This document shows positions 43,257 to 53,931 of a stretch of DNA of 64,000 nucleotides, one piece after another. Both the position numbers and the translations under genes were made by a program. The notes beneath the pieces were generated by a model that was not told the origin of the DNA, searched no databases, and saw nothing but the letters and a program-made list of their open reading frames with translations. Positions within the stretch are counted from its first letter, which is position 1, and each line of letters opens with the position of its first letter. The DNA comes from Siminovitchia thermophila (lineage in GTDB: Bacteria > Bacillota > Bacilli > Bacillales > Bacillaceae_C): contig NZ_JAFBFH010000018.1 of NCBI RefSeq assembly GCF_016909185.1, forward strand, positions 30,576 to 94,575, written 5' to 3'.

Positions 43257-44423
43257 TTAAGCCGTTGCTTTTTTGTCTACCGTACTGTCAAGGAGCACTG
43301 CGATAGCTCCATCCCCTGTAACATTACACGCAGTTCCAAAACTGTCTTGCGTGATGTAAAGGGCGATCATCAAGGCGGTCATTGCCGGTCCGAATCCAAG
43401 CATTGATTCCAGCAGGCCAACCGCTGCCATCACGGCTCCGCCTGGAACGCCGGGAGCGGCGACCATTGTGATTCCAAGCATCAAAATGAACGGCATTAAA
43501 GATGCTAATGTGTAGGTATGACCCTGCATAAGCATGACAGCCATGGCACAACTGACAATCGTGATCGTGCTTCCCGACAGGTGGATCGTAGCACACAGTG
43601 GAATGGCGAAATCAGCAATGCGCTCTCGTTTTACGATTTTTTTGCCTTGTTTTAATGTCACCGGAATCGTTGCTGCTGATGATTGTGTTCCCAGGGCTGT
43701 AAAGTATGCGGGGACCATCGTTTTTAACATCGAAAACGGATTTTGCCTGCTTGTCGTGCCCGCAACCGTGTATTGAATCATTAGGTACGTTAGGTGAAGC
43801 AGGATAATCATGATAAATACTTTTATAAAGACGCTTAAAATAGCTCCAACTTGTCCTGCATGCGTCATATTGGCGAAGATGCCGAATATATGGACAGGTA
43901 GTAATGGGATAATGACCTTTTCAATCGTTAATTGAATGATGGATCGAAAATCCTCGGAGAACTTTAACATGGTTTCGAGTTTGAGAGCGGCAATACCGAT
44001 TCCGATTACAAATGAGAATAGCAATGCCGACATGACTCCCATCACTGGTGCCATTTCAACGGTGAACATGGGTGATGCCAGTGCTTCCTCCGGGTTGGTG
44101 AACTCTTTGACAGATTGATTGTTCAACAAGTTGGGATATAGTATTTTAGCTGTAAGAAAGGCGAGCAGTCCGGCTCCAATGGTGGAAAGATAAGCAATAC
44201 CAGCCGTGAACCCCAGCAGTTTTCCCGAGCCTTTTCCAACGGACGCAATTCCGGGAACGATAAATCCAATGATTAATAATGGGATAATAAAGTTAAGAAA
44301 GTTTCCAAAGAGTCCGTTGAATGTTGCAAATATACGCACAAGCCATTCGGGAGAAACAAGACCAATCAAAATGCCGAGGACAATCGCGATGATAATTCTG
44401 GGCAATAAACCAATCTTTTTCAA
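43257..44423 (-). CDS. Dicarboxylate/amino acid:cation symporter (DAACS family)
   Basis: A 388-residue membrane transporter of the glutamate/aspartate/serine-threonine symporter family. TTG 44423 follows AAGGAGG. Hallmarks include the serine-rich loop TALGTQSSAATIPVT (about residues 248-262), and IHLSGSTITIVSCAM followed by PGVPGGAVMAAVGL, the substrate and sodium-binding HP1/TM7/HP2 regions. The substrate (dicarboxylate, Glu/Asp or Ser/Thr) cannot be fixed from these motifs. Confidence 0.88.
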   Translation of the reverse strand: MKKIGLLPRIIIAIVLGILIGLVSPEWLVRIFATFNGLFGNFLNFIIPLLIIGFIVPGIASVGKGSGKLLGFTAGIAYLSTIGAGLLAFLTAKILYPNLLNNQSVKEFTNPEEALASPMFTVEMAPVMGVMSALLFSFVIGIGIAALKLETMLKFSEDFRSIIQLTIEKVIIPLLPVHIFGIFANMTHAGQVGAILSVFIKVFIMIILLHLTYLMIQYTVAGTTSRQNPFSMLKTMVPAYFTALGTQSSAATIPVTLKQGKKIVKRERIADFAIPLCATIHLSGSTITIVSCAMAVMLMQGHTYTLASLMPFILMLGITMVAAPGVPGGAVMAAVGLLESMLGFGPAMTALMIALYITQDSFGTACNVTGDGAIAVLLDSTVDKKATA

Positions 44424-44680
44424 GATAAACCTCCTTTATAAAAAACTTTTTTTAAGGGAACGTGAGAGTGGCGTCTGCATTATTATAGCATAATTTTTGA
44501 GGATTTCGATTAGTTTTAAATTTTGGAAAAATGATAGTGAATCCCTTCTTGAACACCAAGGCTTTGCACGCCTGCTTGCCCAAATGCATATTTTAAACTA
44601 GGCTGATGAAAACCATTTGTTTTTCGGCAAATCATGTTAAAATAAAAGACATGTCATGAAGATAGGGGATGTAAGAAGCA

Positions 44681-45775
44681 ATGAAATTGTGTTTATTATA
44701 TGGAGGAAAATCCGCAGAGCATGAGGTTTCACTGCAAACAGCCAAAGCGGTGATCGGAGCGCTTGATAAAAACAAGTTTGATATTTATCCTATTTATATT
44801 TCCAAGCAAGGGCAGTGGGCCGAAGGATCGAAAATTACAGACACAATCACAGATGTTGCCCAACTGCAGCTTTTAAATAACAATTCTAACGAAGGGCTGA
44901 GCAGCACTGGTGAAGATCAGCTTTCACATAAATCTACAGATATGATTCCATCTTCTCTTCAGTCTGGTTACGATGTTGTTTTTCCGCTTTTGCACGGTCC
45001 GAATGGAGAGGACGGCACGATTCAAGGATTACTGGAAGTGTTGAATATTCCATATGTGGGAAATGGCGTGCTTGCATCGTCTGCCGGGATGGATAAAGTG
45101 ACGATGAAAAATTTGTTCGCACAGGCGGGGCTGCGGCAAGTAAAATATGTTTCGTATATTCGCAGCGTTTGGGAAGCAGACCGCGATACCGCTTATAATG
45201 AAGTGGAAGCCCGGTTTGGGTATCCGTGTTTTGTAAAACCGGCCAATCTCGGATCGAGTGTCGGCATTAGCAAATGTGAAAACCGGGAAGAATTGGTTGC
45301 GGCATTTGAAGAGGCCTTTCGCTATGATCGCAAAATCATCATTGAGCAGGGGGTAACGGCACGCGAAATTGAGATTGGCCTGCTTGGAAATGATGAAGTT
45401 TCCTGCTCGGTTGCGGGGGAGATTGTTCCTAAAAAAGCATTTTACGATTATGAGGCAAAATATCAGGACGGATCGACCGAACTTGTCATTCCGGCCGATA
45501 TTTCCGAAGAGCAGTATGCGGAGCTCCGTGAAATGGCGATTGCCGCATATAAAGAATTGGATTGTTCAGGGCTGGCGCGGGTTGACTTTTTTATAACAGA
45601 AGATGGCCAGGTACTGATCAATGAGGTGAATACAATGCCCGGATTTACACCGTTCAGCATGTTCCCGCTGCTTTGGAAACACACTGGTCTTCCATATGCT
45701 GAACTGATTGAGCGTCTCATTGACTTGGGCATAGAGCGTTTTGAGGAAAAACAAAAGATTACCCATACTTTTTAA
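44681..45775 (+). CDS. ddl: D-alanine--D-alanine ligase
   Basis: ATP-grasp enzyme making the D-Ala-D-Ala dipeptide of peptidoglycan. The 364 residues start [19 protein letters not shown]. They contain [16 protein letters not shown] near residue 107, [15 protein letters not shown] near 186, GLARVDFFI, and [15 protein letters not shown] with Mg ligands near 320. ATG 44681 is weakly preceded by GGGGATG. It precedes murF, which uses its product, with 12 bases between. The 257 bases upstream hold no clear promoter beyond TAAAAT near 44637. Confidence 0.96.
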   Translation: MKLCLLYGGKSAEHEVSLQTAKAVIGALDKNKFDIYPIYISKQGQWAEGSKITDTITDVAQLQLLNNNSNEGLSSTGEDQLSHKSTDMIPSSLQSGYDVVFPLLHGPNGEDGTIQGLLEVLNIPYVGNGVLASSAGMDKVTMKNLFAQAGLRQVKYVSYIRSVWEADRDTAYNEVEARFGYPCFVKPANLGSSVGISKCENREELVAAFEEAFRYDRKIIIEQGVTAREIEIGLLGNDEVSCSVAGEIVPKKAFYDYEAKYQDGSTELVIPADISEEQYAELREMAIAAYKELDCSGLARVDFFITEDGQVLINEVNTMPGFTPFSMFPLLWKHTGLPYAELIERLIDLGIERFEEKQKITHTF

Positions 45776-45787
45776 GGAGGTATTCCG

Positions 45788-47176
45788 TTGATCGAAAGAA
45801 CGATAGGACAGATCTCCACCATGATCAATGTAATGAACGACCTTTCGCCATATGCCCATGTTATGTTGAAAGGAGCTTCCATTGATTCCAGAAAAATCAT
45901 TCCCGGCAACCTTTTCGTTCCTTTGAAAGGCGATAATTCGGACGGCCACCAATTTGTTGAAAAAGCTTTTGAACAAGGAGCCGCCGCTTCCCTATGGCAA
46001 GAGGACGTTCCCCATCCCCCGGAAGGATATCCGCTGATTGTGGTAAAAGATGTTTTAAAAGCGCTGCAGGATCTGGCCAAGGCCTACCGGAACGAACTGC
46101 CTGCCAAGGTCGTCGGTATTACCGGCAGCAATGGAAAAACAACGACAAAAGATATAGCGGCATCTGTGATGGGCGAAACATACCGTGTGCAAAAAACAGC
46201 AGGAAATTTGAATAATCATATCGGTTTGCCACTTACGATTCTATCTTTGAGAGAAGATACGGAGATTGCCATCCTTGAAATGGGCATGAGTGGAAGAGGG
46301 GAAATTTCCCTTTTAACGGATATTGCCAAACCGGATGTGGCGATTATTACCAATATCGGAGAAGCTCACTTGCTAGATCTTGGTTCAAGGGAAGCCATTG
46401 CTGATGCAAAGTTTGAAATTACGGAAGGACTGAAAGAAGACAGTCTGTTCGTTTATCCGGGAAATGAACCGCTGCTTGTGCAAAGAGCAAGCAGGTTAAA
46501 ACAGACAAGGCTCAAAACGTTTGGAGAAACGCCGGACAATGATCTTTATCCGCTACATATACAAATGGAAGAAAGAGGAAGCACTTTTGTCGTTTCCAGT
46601 TATCCAGATGAACCATTGTTTCTTCCGATAGCAGGAAAGCATAATATGATGAACGCCATGGCTGCCCTGCATGCGGCTAGAGAATTTTCTGTCCCATTTT
46701 CTGATATAAAAGAGGGTTTGAAATCTGTAAAACTGTCTACGATGAGAATGGAATGGAGAAAAGGCCCGAAAGGTTCCACCATTTTAAATGACGTCTATAA
46801 CTCTAGCCCAACAGCGCTCCGTGCGGTGATCGGATTAATTGAATCAATGGATGAAAAAAGAAGAAAAATACTCGTGTTGGGCGATATGTTGGAACTCGGG
46901 GAAGATGAAGAAAAATTCCATCGGGAAATAGGCGAAGAAATCAGTCCCGAAAAAATAACGTATGTTTATACATACGGAAGGTTAGGGAAAAGTATTGCGA
47001 AGGGGGCAGAAGAAAACTTCCCGGAAGAGCGGGTTTTTTCTTTCCAAGATCAAGACGAGCTGGCTGCCGCCCTTCAAGAGAAGCTAACAGGAGGAGAAAT
47101 CATAGCGGTAAAAGCTTCCAGAGGCATGAAAATGGAAAAAGTTGTGGAAGCTTTGACACTGGAAGTTGACGAATAA
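45788..47176 (+). CDS. murF: UDP-N-acetylmuramoyl-tripeptide--D-alanyl-D-alanine ligase
   Basis: Mur ligase adding D-Ala-D-Ala to the UDP-MurNAc tripeptide. The 462 residues contain SIDSRKIIPGNLFVPLKG (substrate domain), the ATP loop GITGSNGKTTTKD near residue 113, NNHIGLPLTIL and ILEMGMSGRGEI. TTG 45788 follows AAGGAGG. It is adjacent to ddl and upstream of cshA, as in B. subtilis. Confidence 0.96.
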   Translation: MIERTIGQISTMINVMNDLSPYAHVMLKGASIDSRKIIPGNLFVPLKGDNSDGHQFVEKAFEQGAAASLWQEDVPHPPEGYPLIVVKDVLKALQDLAKAYRNELPAKVVGITGSNGKTTTKDIAASVMGETYRVQKTAGNLNNHIGLPLTILSLREDTEIAILEMGMSGRGEISLLTDIAKPDVAIITNIGEAHLLDLGSREAIADAKFEITEGLKEDSLFVYPGNEPLLVQRASRLKQTRLKTFGETPDNDLYPLHIQMEERGSTFVVSSYPDEPLFLPIAGKHNMMNAMAALHAAREFSVPFSDIKEGLKSVKLSTMRMEWRKGPKGSTILNDVYNSSPTALRAVIGLIESMDEKRRKILVLGDMLELGEDEEKFHREIGEEISPEKITYVYTYGRLGKSIAKGAEENFPEERVFSFQDQDELAAALQEKLTGGEIIAVKASRGMKMEKVVEALTLEVDE

Positions 47177-47339
47177 CATTATACAAATCATGGTAAAATG
47201 CCTGAAAGGCTTTGTCGCCAAAAATTGTAATCGACTCGTTTTAATGATAGAATAAGCACATCGTTTACAATTTTTTGCAGCGGTTCTTAAAGTGAGTGGG
47301 GCATTTTGCCTCATACTTTTTAAAGGAGATTGAGAAGCT

Positions 47340-48782
47340 TTGACGAAGTTTTCAGATTTGAATTTAAGCCCGGCTATTTTAAAAGCAGTCAATAGAATGG
47401 GCTTTGAAGAAGCGACACCGATACAGGCAAAAACAATTCCTCTCAGCAAGGAAGGGAAAGATTTGATCGGCCAAGCCCAAACAGGTACGGGAAAAACGGC
47501 CGCATTTGGTATTCCCCTTATTGAAAAAATCGATACAAAAAACCCGACGGTTCAAGGGATCATTATCGCTCCGACACGTGAACTCGCGATTCAAGTATCG
47601 GAAGAGCTATATAAAATCGGTATGGATTCCCGTGCAAGAGTCCTTGCCGTTTACGGTGGCTCGGATATTCAACGCCAAATCCGCGCATTGAAAAAAGGCC
47701 CGCATATTATCGTTGGAACTCCGGGGCGGATTCTTGACCATATCAACCGGAGAACACTCAAACTGAACAATGTGCATACGCTTATTTTGGATGAAGCAGA
47801 TGAAATGTTGAATATGGGCTTTATTGATGATATTGAAGCCATATTGAAAACCGTTCCGGATGAAAGGCAAACGTTGCTTTTTTCAGCAACGATGCCGGAC
47901 CCGATCCGCCGGATTGCCGAACGGTTTATGAAATCGCCTGAAACAGTTCGGGTTCAAGCCCGCGAGATGACGGTGCCTTTAATTGAACAATATTTTATTA
48001 AGGTGCCTGAAAGGGAAAAATTTGACGTTCTTTCCCGGCTTCTTGACGTGCAATCACCCGAATTGGCCATCGTCTTTGGCCGGACGAAACGCCGTGTGGA
48101 TGAGCTGGCGAACGCCTTGACAGTCAGAGGCTATACAGCAGAAGGAATTCACGGTGATTTAAGCCAGGCGAAGCGCATATCCGTATTGAAAAAATTTAAA
48201 GAAGGCAGAGTCGACGTCCTGGTCGCGACCGACGTTGCCGCCAGGGGCCTGGATATTTCGGGTGTCACGCATGTTTATAACTATGACATCCCGCAAGATC
48301 CGGAAAGCTATGTTCACCGGATCGGCCGGACAGGGCGGGCCGGAAAAGAAGGGATGGCTGTTACATTCGTCAGCCCGCGGGAAATGGGTTATTTGCGTAT
48401 TGTCGAACAGACAACGAAAAAACGGATGCAGCCGATGCGCCCGCCAACCTGGGATGAGGCGCTCGAAGGACAGCAGCGCATCGCGATGGAAAGACTGAGC
48501 GAAGCAATTCAGGAAGGCGATTTGGATGAGTATAAAACGAGTGCCAAAGATTTATTGACTGAGCATGATGATCCTGTTGAAATCATTGCTGCTGCGCTCA
48601 AAGTCATCACAAAGGAACCGGACAAAACGCCGGTCCATATTTCGGAAGAACGTCCGCTTCCTTCTAAAAGGGAGCATTTTGGCGGCGGAGGGCGAAGCAG
48701 ACGCGGAAAGCCGGGGCAGCAATCATACAAGGGCCACCGGAAACCGCAGCGCCGTCCTAGCGGCCGCAGAACATCTTATTAA
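47340..48782 (+). CDS. cshA: DEAD-box RNA helicase CshA
   Basis: ATP-dependent RNA helicase associated with the RNA degradosome and ribosome assembly in bacilli. The 480 residues carry Q-motif [13 protein letters not shown], motif [12 protein letters not shown], motif Ia [12 protein letters not shown] box [11 protein letters not shown], and motif [12 protein letters not shown]. The C-terminal extension (about 430-480) is rich in Arg and Gly, typical for RNA binding. TTG 47340 follows AAAGGAGA. The 160-base leader shows no recognised element; cshA leaders often respond to cold. Confidence 0.95.
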   Translation: MTKFSDLNLSPAILKAVNRMGFEEATPIQAKTIPLSKEGKDLIGQAQTGTGKTAAFGIPLIEKIDTKNPTVQGIIIAPTRELAIQVSEELYKIGMDSRARVLAVYGGSDIQRQIRALKKGPHIIVGTPGRILDHINRRTLKLNNVHTLILDEADEMLNMGFIDDIEAILKTVPDERQTLLFSATMPDPIRRIAERFMKSPETVRVQAREMTVPLIEQYFIKVPEREKFDVLSRLLDVQSPELAIVFGRTKRRVDELANALTVRGYTAEGIHGDLSQAKRISVLKKFKEGRVDVLVATDVAARGLDISGVTHVYNYDIPQDPESYVHRIGRTGRAGKEGMAVTFVSPREMGYLRIVEQTTKKRMQPMRPPTWDEALEGQQRIAMERLSEAIQEGDLDEYKTSAKDLLTEHDDPVEIIAAALKVITKEPDKTPVHISEERPLPSKREHFGGGGRSRRGKPGQQSYKGHRKPQRRPSGRRTSY

Positions 48783-48877
48783 GTAAGAAACGCAATATTT
48801 ACTCGCTTATAACCGTCCGTGCAAGAGGCGGCATATAAGAACACGCTCAAAAAGCGTAGGCGGTCAACATATGTTAT

Positions 48878-48915
48878 AAACAATCGGAGGGTTTGAATCT
48901 TCCGATTGTTTTTTT
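48878..48915 (+). terminator. Terminator after cshA
   Basis: AAACAATCGGA (48878-48888) and TCCGATTGTTT (48901-48911) form an 11-bp stem followed by T residues. Confidence 0.92.
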
Positions 48916-49015
48916 GTTGGAAATTAGCTACATTTTTATTGTGCAAGATGTAAAATAGGCAATGACATGGTACGATCATTTCGTATGTATTGATGCAAAC
49001 TGAGGGGAGAATTTC

Positions 49016-49498
49016 ATGGAGATCACTATACCGGCAAAACGAATATCGAAGCGCGGATTAAAAGTATGGAGGATGATGGGCGTCATTTTTTCGCTTATCG
49101 CATGGGCGATTGCAATTGGTGTGGGAGTAGCGGCTTATTTCTTGGATTGGCCTGTTTGGATCGTTGTAGTAACCGGCCTGCTGGCTTTGATAGAAACAGT
49201 CAGCGCCGTTTGGATCATTCCTTCAATCCGTTGGAAACGCTGGAGGTATGAGGTAAATGAGCATGAATTGGAGCTGCAGCACGGCGTCATTTTTGTACAC
49301 CGGACGCTTGTTCCGATGGTGAGGGTTCAACATGTCGATACCTCACAAGGACCGCTCTTAAAAAAATACGATTTAGCGACCGTTTCTATTTCGACTGCGG
49401 CGACCACACATGAAATACCGGCAGTCGATGTAGGGGAAGCGGAGGAATTACGCCGTTTGATTTCGGCTTTGGCAAGGGTGGCAAAAGATGATGTCTGA
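49016..49498 (+). CDS. ydbS: PH-domain membrane protein YdbS type
   Basis: A 160-residue protein with two membrane helices (about residues 20-65) followed by a bacterial PH (bPH2, DUF304) domain (YEVNEHELELQHGVIFVHRTLVPMVRVQHV). ATG 49016 follows GAGGGGAGA. Its end overlaps the partner gene by 11 bases. In B. subtilis YdbS and YdbT are linked to resistance against amylocyclicin-type bacteriocins; this role is carried over by homology and gene order. Confidence 0.9.
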   Translation: MEITIPAKRISKRGLKVWRMMGVIFSLIAWAIAIGVGVAAYFLDWPVWIVVVTGLLALIETVSAVWIIPSIRWKRWRYEVNEHELELQHGVIFVHRTLVPMVRVQHVDTSQGPLLKKYDLATVSISTAATTHEIPAVDVGEAEELRRLISALARVAKDDV

Positions 49499-50945
49499 AC
49501 CAAAACGTCTCCATCCCATTACTATTTTTTACGAAATCATGAGTGCCTTAAAAGAATTGATCATTCCCTTTATTTTATTTGTTATCATTGGAAATTCAGG
49601 TGATGACTCTTTTTGGAATAAAGTGCCGCTTTTTATTTTTATCCTTTTAATCGTGGCGATGATCGTTTCCGGCTTTATAAAATGGCTTCGTTTTACTTAT
49701 TGGCTTGAAGACCAAGAACTACGGATTACCCAAGGGTTGTTCGTAAGGAAGAAAAGATACATCCCTTTTGAACGGATTCAAAGCTTGGATCTTTCTGAAG
49801 GCATTTTTCACCGTCCTTTTCAGCTTGTAAAAGTAAAGGTGGAAACAGCGGCTTCCAGCGACAATAAAGCGGAGGCGGAACTGACTGCCATTCACAAAGA
49901 AGAGGCCGCCGCTTTGCAAAAAATCATTGCGGATGCCAAGCGGGGAAAGAATGCGGAAGATGTGGAAGAAGAAGTGATTGAAGAGGTCGTTTATAAAATC
50001 ACTACGCCTCAACTGTTTTTTCTGGCTACTACCTCGGGACGGGCCGGAGTGGTGATTTCCGCTTTTCTGGCTTTTATTTTCCAATTTGAAGACTTCATCC
50101 CGTATGAAAAGGTATTTAATGAAATGCAGGAGTTGATTCGTTACGGGGTCTTGTTTATATCGGCGATCGTGTTTGTTGTCTTGGTCATTGCCTGGCTTAT
50201 TTCCGTATTAATAGCTTTCTTTAAGTACAATGACTTTACCGTTAAAAAAGTGGAAAATGATTTAATCATTACACGCGGGCTGCTCGAAAAAAGAACGACG
50301 ACTGTTCCACTGCACCGGATTCAAGCATTGAAGATTACGGAAAGTCCGATTCGCCAGCCGTTTGGATATGCGAGTGTGAAAATCGAGAGTGCGGGAGGAA
50401 CTGTCATGGAAGAGGACAGCTCATCTATTGACCTTTTGCCTGTTGTGAAAAAGAGCCAGATTCCCGATATTTTGGGAGAGGTATTGCAGGAGTTTTCATT
50501 TGTGACCGATTTGAAGCCCGCTCCAAAGAAATCTCTAAGGCGATACTTATTTGTTAAAGTCCTTATCGCCTTCGTAGCAACCATTGTACTGTCAGCCACT
50601 TTTTGGCCGTATGGCTTGCTGGCATGCATTTTGATTGGAGGAGCGGCGGTCTGGGGGTATGCCCAATTTCGTTCAGCCGGTTGGAATATCCATGGCCGGC
50701 AGTTGACGATGCGGTTCCGAACGATTGAACAGCACACGGTACTCATGAACAAGAACCGGATTCAAGCCTTTGACATGAGCGTCAACTGGTTTCAAGATCG
50801 TGCCGATCTTGCCGGTGTGGAAGCTAAGGTAAAATCGGGAGAAGCGTTTGAAAGGGGGCATATTCCCCATATAGAACAGGAGGCTGCCCAAGAAATATAT
50901 AAGTGGTACAGCCATCGAGAATTTACCAAAAGCGAACAGGCTTGA
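49488..50945 (+). CDS. ydbT: PH-domain membrane protein YdbT type
   Basis: A 485-residue membrane protein with three bPH2 (DUF304) repeats, each preceded by paired helices: LEDQELRITQGLFVRKKRYI near residue 80, VENDLIITRGLLEKRTTTVP near 255, and GRQLTMRFRTIEQHTVLM near 405. It pairs with YdbS. Its last 23 bases overlap the end of the convergent rhomboid gene. Confidence 0.9.
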   Translation: MMSEPKRLHPITIFYEIMSALKELIIPFILFVIIGNSGDDSFWNKVPLFIFILLIVAMIVSGFIKWLRFTYWLEDQELRITQGLFVRKKRYIPFERIQSLDLSEGIFHRPFQLVKVKVETAASSDNKAEAELTAIHKEEAAALQKIIADAKRGKNAEDVEEEVIEEVVYKITTPQLFFLATTSGRAGVVISAFLAFIFQFEDFIPYEKVFNEMQELIRYGVLFISAIVFVVLVIAWLISVLIAFFKYNDFTVKKVENDLIITRGLLEKRTTTVPLHRIQALKITESPIRQPFGYASVKIESAGGTVMEEDSSSIDLLPVVKKSQIPDILGEVLQEFSFVTDLKPAPKKSLRRYLFVKVLIAFVATIVLSATFWPYGLLACILIGGAAVWGYAQFRSAGWNIHGRQLTMRFRTIEQHTVLMNKNRIQAFDMSVNWFQDRADLAGVEAKVKSGEAFERGHIPHIEQEAAQEIYKWYSHREFTKSEQA

Positions 50946-51525
50946 TCTGAATTAATAATGCGCCGATCAAAAAACCGGCAATCAGGCCAGAAATGTGGGC
51001 CGTAATATTGATGCCTGATTGAAAAAATGTCATGATGACCCCGATCGCGGCCATTGGCAGGATCACTTGCTTGCCTTGCGGGGGCATCGCTCCTTTTTTT
51101 AATGCAATAATAGCCAAATAGATTCCAAACAGGCCGAAAATCGCACCGCTCGCCCCCAGATGGGTATAGTACGGAGGGTTCAGCAAATAAGTGGCAATAT
51201 TGGCCGCAATTCCGCAGGCCAAATAGACGAAAACAAACAGCCATTTTCCAAGAGCACGCTCCAAAGCGGGGCCAAACAGCACAAGTGAAAAAGAATTAAA
51301 TAAAACATGGGCTAAGCCTGCATGCAGAAAAATGGGGGTTACAAGCCGCCAATACTCGCCCATGCCAATGTAAATATTAACACCCACGAGCGATTCGAAA
51401 ATCAGCTTGTTGGGAAGAAGCGGAAGCTTCATTGATAGAAAAAGGATCAAATGAATGGCGACAACTGTGGTAACAACCGGGTAAAGTTGCTTAAACTGTT
51501 TAAAAGACTCGGTACGGACAAACAT
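50923..51525 (-). CDS. Rhomboid-family intramembrane serine protease
   Basis: A 200-residue six-helix membrane protease (YdcA position in B. subtilis). Signatures are HAGLAHVLFNSFSLVLFGPALE (residues about 67-88), the catalytic serine in LGASGAIFGLFG near 127, and the catalytic His in NITAHISGLIAGFLIGALL near 176. ATG 51525 follows AAAGGAGA. No cytosolic domain is present. Substrates are unknown. Confidence 0.92.
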   Translation of the reverse strand: MFVRTESFKQFKQLYPVVTTVVAIHLILFLSMKLPLLPNKLIFESLVGVNIYIGMGEYWRLVTPIFLHAGLAHVLFNSFSLVLFGPALERALGKWLFVFVYLACGIAANIATYLLNPPYYTHLGASGAIFGLFGIYLAIIALKKGAMPPQGKQVILPMAAIGVIMTFFQSGINITAHISGLIAGFLIGALLIQIKPVRFW

Positions 51526-51621
51526 ATGTGTCTCCTTTCGGATTTTTCATAAAAAAATGAAACGTATATTGCTTCTCCCATTATATTAAACAGAGACGAA
51601 TAGTAGAAGGGATGTGCAGCC

Positions 51622-51978
51622 GTGATTGCTGGAATCGGTCTGGACCTTGTGGAGCTAGACAGAATTGAGAGGCTTAGGCAGAGCCAGCCTCGGTTTCCAG
51701 GGCGAATTTTAACTCAAAAAGAACTTATGCAATATGATACCTTGCCCGCAAAGCGGAAAACAGAATTCCTTGCCGGAAGGTTTGCGGCAAAGGAGGCGTT
51801 TGCAAAAGCGCTGGGAACCGGAATTGGCAAGGGTATATCCTTTATGGACATTGAAATCGGGTCGCAATCTAGCGGAAAGCCATTTATCGCGAAGCCTGCA
51901 ATGGGGAAGTCGCATGTGTCCATTACGCACACGAAGCAGTATGCCGCGGCACAAGTGATTATAGAAGATAGCCAATAA
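51622..51978 (+). CDS. acpS: Holo-[acyl-carrier-protein] synthase
   Basis: Transfers phosphopantetheine from CoA to acyl carrier protein. The 118 residues begin IAGIGLDLVELDRIERL with the Mg-binding Asp, and have FLAGRFAAKEAFAKALGTGI near residue 50 with the catalytic Glu, and HVSITHTKQYAAAQVI at the end. GTG 51622 follows AGAAGGGATG. The position between the rhomboid and ydcC genes matches B. subtilis. Confidence 0.95.
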   Translation: MIAGIGLDLVELDRIERLRQSQPRFPGRILTQKELMQYDTLPAKRKTEFLAGRFAAKEAFAKALGTGIGKGISFMDIEIGSQSSGKPFIAKPAMGKSHVSITHTKQYAAAQVIIEDSQ

Positions 51979-52275
51979 CCCCATTTTCCTGGACCGTAAA
52001 TAGGAAAATCAAATGATACCTTATCGGACTGCAAAGTTCAACCTGAAACAATCTTTTCCGTTGCCGCCACATAATTGGCGGCTTTTCTTTTGACATATTG
52101 TCCACGGTTGTCTCATATATTTTTAATGCGTCAGGAGAGAGGGGGCAGGGCCCGGAATGATTGCCACGTTGTGCGGGGCGCTCGCGGGAAAAAACGGATG
52201 ATGGCCAATGATCCCGGGTTTCCGGCTTCCTCTCTTCTTTTTATGTGTAAATGAGACAACGAAGGGGTTGAAGGA

Positions 52276-53295
52276 ATGAGAAAGGGGCTATGGCTATTTG
52301 CAGGATTGTTGCTGGCGATGCTCGTACTTTCGGCCTGTGGGGAAAAATCAAAGGAGGATGTGACAAAAGGGCTGGATAAGAAGGTTGGGGAGTTAAAAGG
52401 GTACAAGGCAAAGGCCAAGATGACGCTGGAAGTCGGGAGTAAGCCGCAAGTGTACGATATAGATGTTTGGCATCATAAACCGGGCGATTACCGGATTCAT
52501 TTGAAAAGTGCCAAAAAAGAACAGAGTCAAATGATTCTTCGTAATAAAAGCGGCGTCTACGTATTGACTCCTGCCTTGAACAAAAGTTATCGCTTCCAGA
52601 GTGATTGGCCGAAAAACAGCAGTCAGGCTTATTTGTATGAGTCACTTGTCCAAGATGTCCTAGAGGATCAGGAAGCGAAATTTAAATCGACGAAAGAGCA
52701 TTATATTTTTGAAACAAAAACACGCTACCAAAATAATAAAATGCTTCCATCGCAGGAAATTACATTCCATAGAAAGACGTTGGAGCCGGTTAGTGTGCAG
52801 GTCATGGATACGGATAAAAATCCGGTCGTCACTGTTGAATTCACAAAAGTCGATTTTGACGCGAAATTTGATAATGATGCGTTTGATACGAAGAAAAACA
52901 TGACGAGCGCACAGTTGGAAGTTCCGGTATTAGCCGATTTGAACACAAAAGAGTTTACAGTGAAGTATCCGATGGCCGAGATTCCGGGTGTGAGTCTTGC
53001 CGATGAAAAATCCGTCGAAACTGACGAGGGCAAGCGTGTGATATTGACCTATGAAGGTGAAAATAAATCATTTACACTGATTCAAGAAAAAGCGGAAGTC
53101 ATTCCAACCGCTTCCATGGAAACAGTCGATATGGACGGAGAAATGGTGGATCTCGGGTTTGCTGTCGGCGTGATGAACGACCATTCGATTGTATGGAGCG
53201 AAGCCGGAGTGGATTATTTGCTGGCGTCACAAGATTTGACACAGGAAGAGTTATTGGGTGTTGCTCGTTCAGTTCAAGGCTACTCAGAGAAATAA
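52276..53295 (+). CDS. ydcC: LolA-like lipoprotein YdcC (sporulation-associated)
   Basis: A 339-residue lipoprotein with signal peptide and lipobox LSAC (Cys about residue 21). The mature part resembles the LolA/outer-membrane-lipoprotein carrier fold used by YdcC of B. subtilis: VGELKGYKAKAKMTLEVGS, YDIDVWHHKPGDYRIHL, and VWSEAGVDYLLASQDLTQEE near the end. ATG 52276 follows GAAGGGGTTGAAGGA. In B. subtilis ydcC is expressed in the mother cell; no such promoter was clear here. Confidence 0.88.
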   Translation: MRKGLWLFAGLLLAMLVLSACGEKSKEDVTKGLDKKVGELKGYKAKAKMTLEVGSKPQVYDIDVWHHKPGDYRIHLKSAKKEQSQMILRNKSGVYVLTPALNKSYRFQSDWPKNSSQAYLYESLVQDVLEDQEAKFKSTKEHYIFETKTRYQNNKMLPSQEITFHRKTLEPVSVQVMDTDKNPVVTVEFTKVDFDAKFDNDAFDTKKNMTSAQLEVPVLADLNTKEFTVKYPMAEIPGVSLADEKSVETDEGKRVILTYEGENKSFTLIQEKAEVIPTASMETVDMDGEMVDLGFAVGVMNDHSIVWSEAGVDYLLASQDLTQEELLGVARSVQGYSEK

Positions 53296-53317
53296 CGGTC
53301 CGCAAAAATATTCTGTT

Positions 53318-53355
53318 CCCTTTCAGGTTATATCTACCTGAAAGGGATTTTTTTT
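53318..53355 (+). terminator. Terminator after ydcC
   Basis: CCCTTTCAGGT (53318-53328) and ACCTGAAAGGG (53335-53345) form a perfect 11-bp stem followed by eight T. Confidence 0.93.
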
Positions 53356-53572
53356 GCCGTAAGATGTGTAGGGGGGAATGTTTTATGAAAAAATGCTATG
53401 ACCAGGATGTCGGTCCGTTTTACGGCTCGCTGTAAGTGTCCCGGCTATAGAGGATAAACCGTCTGCCACTCGCAATCCCGACGTGGTTCTTTAAAACGGG
53501 CTCTTTTGTCCACCTATAAAAAGAAAGTGTAATTCATTTGAAGTTTTAAATCCGGATATGGCGAAAAAGTTT

Positions 53573-53624
53573 ACCTCTTCCAGCCTCCATTTAAAGGATC
53601 GGCACGTAGGAAGAGGTGTTTTTT
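53573..53624 (+). terminator. Isolated stem with T run (terminator or small-RNA end)
   Basis: ACCTCTTCC (53573-53581) and GGAAGAGGT (53609-53617) form a 9-bp stem with a 27-base loop, followed by GTTTTTT. With no gene upstream it may end a small RNA. Confidence 0.5.
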
Positions 53625-53931
53625 ATGCGGGAAAATATCGAGTGGAGGAAGGGGGGGCAAATGTTGCGCTCTGGATCCTAAAGTTTTTTCTGGCTGATTT
53701 AAAAAGAGAAACGTATGATGGGTATAATAGAAAAAGGCTTGGATCAAACACATCTGCTTCATCTCGATATTTTGATATCATAGGATTGAGCAGCTTTTCA
53801 ATCATATTGATAGCGTATCGCTGAAATTGGCAAGTATGACCCGCGGCTTGTTAGGTGGTGGGTGATACGGCAGCGTGTCAGTGATTGTTTCTTTACAATC
53901 ATAGAACGGTTTGATAACTTGGCTACATTCA

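Noticed and set aside
53385..53435. 16-codon frame after the ydcC terminator
   Set aside because: It has an upstream purine run but is very short, has no conserved motif, and follows a terminator without a visible promoter.
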